A stretch of DNA of 17,385 bases, taken from an uncultured Collinsella sp. (GTDB lineage Bacteria > Actinomycetota > Coriobacteriia > Coriobacteriales > Coriobacteriaceae). Below, one piece after another: positions 13,242 to 17,385 of this stretch. Position numbers and translations under genes: made by a program. The stretch lies in contig UQIQ01000047.1 of the NCBI GenBank assembly GCA_900541185.1, forward strand, positions 1 to 17,385, written 5' to 3'. The notes beneath the pieces were generated by a model. The model did not search any database. It was given only the letters and a program-made list of their open reading frames with translations, and was not told where the DNA came from. Position 1 is the stretch's first letter; every line of letters starts with the position of its first letter.

Positions 13242-14261
13242 TTATAAAACGATACCGTCCATAGAGTTGGCGACATTCTCAACCAGCCCGGCGCGCACGG
13301 CTTCGGCCGCCGCGAGCGTACCGTTTTTGACAGCCTCGACTGAGGTGGCGCCATGGCCGATCAGGACCACGCCGCGCAGGCCCAGAAGAATCGCGCCGCC
13401 CTTGGCGTCGCCAGAGAGCTTGGCCTTAATCTCGCGCATCTGCTTTTTAATGAGCAGCGCGGCGATCTTGGTGCCGAGCGAGGCCATAAAGGCGCCCTTG
13501 AGCTCCTGCAGCAAAAACTTGGCAGAGCCCTCGGTAGCTTTGAGAGCGATATTACCCGACATGCCATCGGCAACGACGACATCGAAGTTACCTGAGGTGA
13601 GGTCGGTGCCCTCGCAGTTACCAACAAAGCCGGGAACGGCGGCCTTCATAGCAGGGAAACAGGCCTTGGTAAAGTTGGAGCCCTTCTCATCCTCGGTGCC
13701 ATTGGCAAGCAGGCCCACGCGAGGATGCTCGATGCCCAGGACGACGCGGGCATAGGCGCTACCCATCTGGGCAAAACGCACCATGTCATCGACCTCCACA
13801 TCGGGGTTGGCACCCATGTCGCACAGCACCGTCAGACCGCCGGCGCGATTGGGCAGCGCATTGGTCAGACAGGGGCGCACCGGCTGCTTCTTGCCTTCGG
13901 CCTGATACCTAAACGGCGTCACATAGGCGGTGGCGGCGGCGGTCATGGCACCGGTGGAGCCGGCGGAGAAGAACGCATCCGCGTTGCCCTTCTTAATGGC
14001 GCGGCAAGAAAGCACGATCGACGACTTACGCTTGGTCATCACGGCGCGAATGGGATCGTCATCCATGGCGATAACGTCAGGCGCCTCAAGGGCCTCAACA
14101 CGTGCATGGGAAGCTGCAAAGGGATTGACGATTTCGGCGGGACCAGCTGCCAAGACCTCGATATCGGGATCGGCGGCAAGCGCAGCCTCGATACCATCAA
14201 GAACAACCTGAGGTTTCTCGTCTCCGCCCACAACGTCTACACAAACGCGAACGTTACTCAT
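13242..14261 (-). CDS. plsX: Phosphate acyltransferase PlsX
   Basis: Makes acyl-phosphate from acyl-ACP, which PlsY uses to start phosphatidic acid synthesis; a peripheral membrane enzyme. The 339 residues show CVDVVGGDEKP at the N-terminus, SAGSTGAMTAAATAYV, LCDMGANPDVEVDDMVRFA, GLLANGTEDEKGSNFTK, VVADGMSGNIALKATEG and GGAILLGLRGVVLIGHGATS, all in PlsX order. The family's usual Asp-Ala-Met-Gly-Gly-Asp reads Asp-Val-Val-Gly-Gly-Asp. ATG at 14261 is chosen over ATG 14267 because AAGGAG lies seven bases from the former and only one from the latter. It follows rpmF on the same strand, as in many bacteria, but a terminator-like hairpin lies between them. Confidence 0.95.
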   Translation of the reverse strand: MSNVRVCVDVVGGDEKPQVVLDGIEAALAADPDIEVLAAGPAEIVNPFAASHARVEALEAPDVIAMDDDPIRAVMTKRKSSIVLSCRAIKKGNADAFFSAGSTGAMTAAATAYVTPFRYQAEGKKQPVRPCLTNALPNRAGGLTVLCDMGANPDVEVDDMVRFAQMGSAYARVVLGIEHPRVGLLANGTEDEKGSNFTKACFPAMKAAVPGFVGNCEGTDLTSGNFDVVVADGMSGNIALKATEGSAKFLLQELKGAFMASLGTKIAALLIKKQMREIKAKLSGDAKGGAILLGLRGVVLIGHGATSVEAVKNGTLAAAEAVRAGLVENVANSMDGIVL

Positions 14262-14276
14262 ATACATGCTCCTTAT

Positions 14277-14308
14277 ACAAAAATGGCCGACTCATTGAGC
14301 CGGCCATT
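14277..14308 (-). terminator. Intrinsic terminator between rpmF and plsX
   Basis: AATGGCCG (14282-14289) pairs with CGGCCATT (14301-14308). Between them CTCATTGAG extends the stem with a G-U pair and a tiny loop. On the minus strand the stem runs into TTTTTG (14283-14278). The T-run ends only a few bases before the plsX Shine-Dalgarno sequence, so plsX expression from upstream promoters must read through it. Confidence 0.75.
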
Positions 14309-14348
14309 GTGGTTCCATTTGGAACGGCATCGCATCCAGAGTATACCG

Positions 14349-14528
14349 TTACTCGGTAACGATAACCTCGCGGTCCTTGTAGAAACCGCAGCTGGGGCAC
14401 ACGTGATGCGGGAGCTTGACAGCACCGCAACGGGGGCACGTGGACTGAGCCGCAGCCGAGATCTTCATGTTGGCGGAACGACGGGTGTGAGTGCGGATAC
14501 GACCCTGCTTTTGTTTAGGTACGGGCAT
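14349..14528 (-). CDS. rpmF: 50S ribosomal protein bL32
   Basis: Structural protein of the large ribosomal subunit. The 59 residues begin MPVPKQKQGRIRTHTRRS, the usual bL32 opening, and carry a complete zinc ribbon with Cys31-x-x-Cys34 (CPRC) and Cys44-x-x-Cys47 (CPSC). It is therefore the zinc-binding form and not the cysteine-free paralogue made under zinc limitation in some bacteria. ATG at 14528 has AAGGAAGG about five bases upstream. It lies 64 bases after the DUF177 gene, the standard DUF177-rpmF pairing, and is followed by a terminator-like hairpin and plsX. Confidence 0.97.
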   Translation of the reverse strand: MPVPKQKQGRIRTHTRRSANMKISAAAQSTCPRCGAVKLPHHVCPSCGFYKDREVIVTE

Positions 14529-14592
14529 AGTGACCTTCCTTATGAACTATCCAGTGTGGCGATTACGCGCAAGTAGCGATACTACCACAGTT

Positions 14593-15147
14593 TTACTCAT
14601 CAAGCTTGAGATTCTTCAATGCTGCAAATGGATTTTCCGTGGCAGCGGCCCATTCTGCCTCTGCCTGGGCGGCGCAATCGCATTGCTCGACGTTGAGATT
14701 GCAACCGCATGTGGGGCACAGACCACGGCAATCGGGCTTGCAGAGCACCACAAACGGCGTGTCCATAACGACCGCGTCATTGATAGGCTCACCCAGATCA
14801 ACGATACGGTCCTCACCCAGGAGCTCGTAGCCGTCCTCGTAGGCCTCGGGATCCTCGGGCTCCTCAAAGAGGTAGAACTCCTCGATCTCGCCGGCGATAT
14901 CAAACGAGGCGGGCTCCAGGCAACGGTCGCACTCGCCGGTGGCGTGCGCGCGAACCATGCCCGTGAGCAAGACACCGGTACCGGCATTGGTAAAGACAAC
15001 GTCGTAGTCGATGCCGTCCTGTAGCTGGTACTCCTTCTCGCCCACCGTGTAGGTGGCGACATCGACCTTACCGGTCAGCGGATACGAATCTCCAGGAAAC
15101 TCGAGCTGCTCGGAAAGATCGACGGTAACGCTCGGGAACTCAGCCAT
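14593..15147 (-). CDS. DUF177 (YceD-type) protein
   Basis: Family encoded next to rpmF in most bacteria and linked, in plants and E. coli, to 23S rRNA accumulation; the biochemical activity is not settled. The 184 residues show the diagnostic cysteines: CDRC (73-76) in GECDRCLEPASFDI, and CKPDCRGLCPTCGCNLN (136-152), a likely zinc site. The middle is acidic (residues 89-120), and the C-terminus ENPFAALKNLKL matches the family end. ATG at 15147 overlaps the stop of the upstream SepIVA-like gene (TAATG) and has little Shine-Dalgarno sequence of its own, so coupled translation is likely. Confidence 0.9.
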   Translation of the reverse strand: MAEFPSVTVDLSEQLEFPGDSYPLTGKVDVATYTVGEKEYQLQDGIDYDVVFTNAGTGVLLTGMVRAHATGECDRCLEPASFDIAGEIEEFYLFEEPEDPEAYEDGYELLGEDRIVDLGEPINDAVVMDTPFVVLCKPDCRGLCPTCGCNLNVEQCDCAAQAEAEWAAATENPFAALKNLKLDE

Positions 15148-15644
15148 TACCACTGACCATTCTGCTGGGCGGCACCCTCGTTGAGCTGCTGACGGCAACG
15201 GGTAACGGTGCCGGTCAGGCTCTTGAGGTTCTCCTCCAGGTGCGTAAAGACCTGCTCTGCGTAGTCCTCGGCAGCATAACGCGTCTCGCGCTCGTACTGC
15301 TGGGCACGATCGCGGATGTCGTCGGCCTGCTGCTGCGCAAGGCGGACGATCTCCTGCTCACCGGCAATGGTGAGGGCCTGCTGCTGAGCGTCGGCGATGA
15401 TGGAATCGGCCTGAGCGGCGGCGGAAGCCATAAGCTCCTCGCGCTCCTTAAGGATACGGCGGGACTTCTGCCACTCCTCGGGATAGCTCATGCGGATCTC
15501 GTCGAGGATGTTGAAGAACACGTCGGCGTCGATGACCTTGAACTGAGCGTTCTTGCCGAAAGGCGGCTTGGCTTCCTCGATCAGCCCTTCGAGCTCATCG
15601 ACCAAGCTGACGATCCTATCGCCAGGAAAATTCTCGCCCGGCAT
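15147..15644 (-). CDS. SepIVA-like DivIVA-family coiled-coil protein
   Basis: The 165 residues are largely helical. IVSLVDELEGLIEEAK (11-26) is followed by a short break, VIDADVFFNILDEIRMSYPEE (37-57), and a long Gln/Ala-rich coiled coil (60-150) with ERE.LMASAAAQADSIIADA and GEQEIVRLAQQQADDI. This pattern and the position between coaD and the DUF177-rpmF pair match SepIVA of mycobacteria (MSMEG_2416), a DivIVA-domain protein needed for septation and cell-wall control. Function here is therefore inferred from family and synteny. ATG at 15644 has AAAGGAG five bases upstream; a reading to 15668 adds eight residues without support. The hydrophobic N-terminus is too short for a membrane anchor. 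Confidence 0.75.
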   Translation of the reverse strand: MPGENFPGDRIVSLVDELEGLIEEAKPPFGKNAQFKVIDADVFFNILDEIRMSYPEEWQKSRRILKEREELMASAAAQADSIIADAQQQALTIAGEQEIVRLAQQQADDIRDRAQQYERETRYAAEDYAEQVFTHLEENLKSLTGTVTRCRQQLNEGAAQQNGQW

Positions 15645-15679
15645 CCGGTCTCCTTTCATAGGTAACATATCATCGTGCT

Positions 15680-15685
15680 AGTTTA
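15680..15685 (-). promoter_or_regulatory. Weak candidate -10 in the coaD to SepIVA-like gene gap
   Basis: TAAACT on the minus strand, preceded by TGTGG and an A/T-rich stretch (TTTTTTATTG, 15701-15710) just after the coaD stop. The 68-base gap is the only sizeable break between recG and the DUF177 gene, so an internal promoter or a weak coaD terminator (the T-run) is plausible. Neither is proven. Confidence 0.25.
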
Positions 15686-15712
15686 CCACATGCCACCAGG
15701 CAATAAAAAACG

Positions 15713-16210
15713 TCACGAAAAGCGATGCCTGAGCGCTTCGACCACGTTGGACGGGACAAACGTCGATACATCGCTGCCGAGCGAGGCGATCTGGCGAACG
15801 ACCGAGCTCGAGATATAGCCGTACTGCGGCGCACTCATGACAAAGATGGACTCCAGCTCGCTATCCAAGCGATAATTGAGGTCGGCCTGCTGCAGCTCGT
15901 ACTCAAAGTCGGTCATAGCGCGCAGGCCCTTGACCACGGCCCCCGCCCCCTGCTCGCGAGCGAAGTCGACCAAGAGGCCGGTAAAGGGCAGGACCTCGAC
16001 GCCGTCAATATCACCGAGCGCCTCGCGGGCCAGCGCCACGCGCTCATCGAGCATAAACGTGGTGCCCACACCGTTTTTACCCTGCGATTCGGCCACGGCG
16101 ACAATCACGCTGGGAAAGATGCGTCGGGCGCGGCGGATCACATCGATATGGCCAAACGTGATGGGATCGAAGGTGCCCGGGACGATCACGCGGTTGATGG
16201 TGTCATTCAT
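15713..16210 (-). CDS. coaD: Phosphopantetheine adenylyltransferase
   Basis: Transfers AMP from ATP to 4'-phosphopantetheine, the fourth step of coenzyme A synthesis; CoA in turn supplies the arm of the ACP encoded downstream. The 165 residues carry the nucleotidyltransferase motif PGTFDPITFGH (11-21, with TxGH at 18-21), KGLRAMTDFEYELQQADLN and ISSSVVR (133-139, the family's ISSTxxR). ATG at 16210 has GGAGGA five bases upstream and overlaps the rsmD stop by eight bases. The longer in-frame reading upstream is rsmD sequence out of frame. Confidence 0.97.
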   Translation of the reverse strand: MNDTINRVIVPGTFDPITFGHIDVIRRARRIFPSVIVAVAESQGKNGVGTTFMLDERVALAREALGDIDGVEVLPFTGLLVDFAREQGAGAVVKGLRAMTDFEYELQQADLNYRLDSELESIFVMSAPQYGYISSSVVRQIASLGSDVSTFVPSNVVEALRHRFS

Positions 16211-16847
16211 GGGTGTCCTCCGAAGGCGCATCCTCGTCATTTTCATTCTCGTCAGCATGATCGTTCTCGTCCTCGGCCACCCAGCGCAGCAAGTCAACCG
16301 AGGTAATGCCATAGCGCTTCTCGCGTACAGTCTCAAAGTCTGCCGGATGCGCGCCCGCATCGGCGGCGGCATGCTCAAACAGGGCATAAGCGCCAGGTGC
16401 AAGCAGACCTTGCTGAGCCAGGTTCTGCAGCAGTTCCTCGACCGGCTCGGCACCAAAAGCATAGGGCGGGTCGAGCAGGACCAGATCAAAGGGGCCGCCC
16501 GGCACACGACCGCGCGAGGCACTCGCCAGCATGTCGCCCGTTATCACGCGCCAACGCGCACGGTCACGGCAGAGCGACTCGATATTCTTGGTAATGAGCC
16601 GCGCGGCGTTGCGATCGATCTCAAACGTCGTGAGCGAGCGGGCCCCACGAGAGAGCATCTCTAACCCTAAGGCACCGGAGCCGCCAAAGGCGTCCAGCAC
16701 ACGGACCTCGTCCAGATCGAAATCGAATGCCGACATGACCATAGATGCGCATGCCTCGCGCACGCGATCGGCCGTGGGACGGGTGACATCGCGCCCACGC
16801 GGCTCTTCGATCTTACGACCGCGCCATTCACCGCCGATGATTCTCAT
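16203..16847 (-). CDS. rsmD: 16S rRNA (guanine966-N2)-methyltransferase RsmD
   Basis: SAM-dependent enzyme that methylates G966 of 16S rRNA. The 214 residues open with MRIIGGEWRGRKI and RPTADRVREA, followed by the SAM-binding motif LDAFGGSGALGLEMLSRGA (51-69) and the catalytic DPPY (126-129). After the normal fold, a 23-residue tail (192-214) is highly acidic, with 13 Asp/Glu. ATG at 16847 overlaps the recG stop (ATGA). Two Shine-Dalgarno-like runs lie upstream, AAGGAGG at 10 bases and GGAGG directly against the ATG. The gene is translationally embedded between recG and coaD. Confidence 0.96.
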   Translation of the reverse strand: MRIIGGEWRGRKIEEPRGRDVTRPTADRVREACASMVMSAFDFDLDEVRVLDAFGGSGALGLEMLSRGARSLTTFEIDRNAARLITKNIESLCRDRARWRVITGDMLASASRGRVPGGPFDLVLLDPPYAFGAEPVEELLQNLAQQGLLAPGAYALFEHAAADAGAHPADFETVREKRYGITSVDLLRWVAEDENDHADENENDEDAPSEDTHE

Positions 16848-17385
16848 CCTCCGCTGACCTCCTTAAAGATATGTCGATAACGCATGGCGACCGCATCGCG
16901 CAAGGGACGCGTCGCCACAGAGTCAAGGTTGCAAGCATACCGCAAGAGTTCGACCGCGTCCAAATGGGCCCACCCGATCAGCTCCTCGTCGGCGTCCAGG
17001 TCGACGAAGCGCAGGGTCACACCGCCATGCTGGCGGTACCCCAGGATTTCGCCCTCGTGACGCAGACGCAGGTCCATCTGGGCAAGCGTAAAACCATCCG
17101 AAGTTTTTTCGAGCGATTGCAGACGATCTTGCGCCGCTGATGCGCCGCCGTTGCCCTTGGAGTGCGTCATGACCAGGCACGTGCCCGACACGCCGCCACG
17201 GCCCACGCGGCCGCGCAGCTGGTGCAGGGCAGCCAAACCAAAGCGCTCGCCGTTCTCGATGACCATGACGGTGGCGTTGGGCACGTCAACGCCCACCTCG
17301 ACCACCGTAGTCGAGACGAGCACGTCAATCTCGCCACGCTTGAAGGCATCGATAACCTGGTCCTTCTCCCCCGCTGGCATGCGGC
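16844..17385 (-). CDS. recG: ATP-dependent DNA helicase RecG, C-terminal part (cut by window edge)
   Basis: Branch-migrating helicase that remodels stalled forks and Holliday junctions. About 180 residues remain. They begin at RMPAGEKDQVIDAFKRGEID and include helicase motif V (VSTTVVEVGVDVPNATVM) and motif VI (LHQLRGRVGRG), then the RecG-specific C-terminal block with RLRHEGEILGYRQHGG. Next come LDSVATRPLRDAV and the stop. The frame is open to the right edge; the wedge and Walker A/B parts lie outside. The first in-frame ATG (17380) is internal and not the start. It is the most upstream gene of the minus-strand block visible here. Confidence 0.96.
   Translation of the reverse strand, partial: RMPAGEKDQVIDAFKRGEIDVLVSTTVVEVGVDVPNATVMVIENGERFGLAALHQLRGRVGRGGVSGTCLVMTHSKGNGGASAAQDRLQSLEKTSDGFTLAQMDLRLRHEGEILGYRQHGGVTLRFVDLDADEELIGWAHLDAVELLRYACNLDSVATRPLRDAVAMRYRHIFKEVSGG

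Noticed and set aside
13118..13354. N-terminal extension of acpP
   Set aside because: The extra residues are basic and unrelated to ACP, and they run through the palindrome and the plsX 3' end.
16211..16522. N-terminal extension of coaD by 104 residues
   Set aside because: It is rsmD sequence read in another frame; the coaD motif begins 11 residues after ATG 16210, which has a proper Shine-Dalgarno.

Overview
The window looks like a piece of a Coriobacteriia (Actinomycetota) chromosome, most likely Collinsella or a close relative. The reasons are the high G+C content with strongly G/C-biased third positions, the order recG-rsmD-coaD-(SepIVA-like)-DUF177-rpmF-plsX-acpP-rnc-smc-ftsY-ffh, and the protein character. 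The genus is an inference; no rRNA is present. The first 49 bases are not genomic. They are an Illumina Nextera adapter (end of P7, 8-base index, read-2 transposase sequence) left on a contig end.

Layout, left to right. A truncated ftsH (minus, cut by the contig end) diverges from a compact cobO-type cobalamin adenosyltransferase (plus). That gene converges on a MATE efflux gene (minus), and both stop codons lie in one near-perfect palindrome. A SPOUT RNA methyltransferase follows (minus), then the dTMP/folate pair thyA-folA (minus). Diverging from thyA is a plus-strand gene for a fused DUF134-NifX-like protein with a His/Cys-rich tail. It is preceded by two copies of a TCTGACATATGTCAGA-type palindrome and carries a strong internal ribosome binding site at the domain junction. 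A 16-bp hairpin ends it and separates it from the large minus-strand block.

From about 6.2 kb to the right edge every gene is on the minus strand. In transcription order these are recG (partial), rsmD, coaD, a SepIVA-like DivIVA-family gene and the DUF177 gene, most of them overlapping by 1 to 8 bases; then rpmF, plsX, acpP, rnc, smc, ftsY and ffh. The block joins DNA repair, rRNA modification, CoA, phospholipid and acyl-carrier synthesis, RNA processing, chromosome condensation and the protein half of the SRP targeting pathway. Terminator-like hairpins sit just upstream of the start codons of both plsX and acpP, which suggests attenuation or operator control between the ribosomal-protein, lipid and smc/SRP segments.

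No CRISPR array, tRNA, rRNA, insertion sequence or prophage is visible. No intergenic stretch exceeds about 170 bases. The least ordinary features are the DUF134-NifX fusion with its palindromes and internal start, the hairpins before plsX and acpP, and substitutions at normally conserved positions in RNase III, ACP and DHFR.
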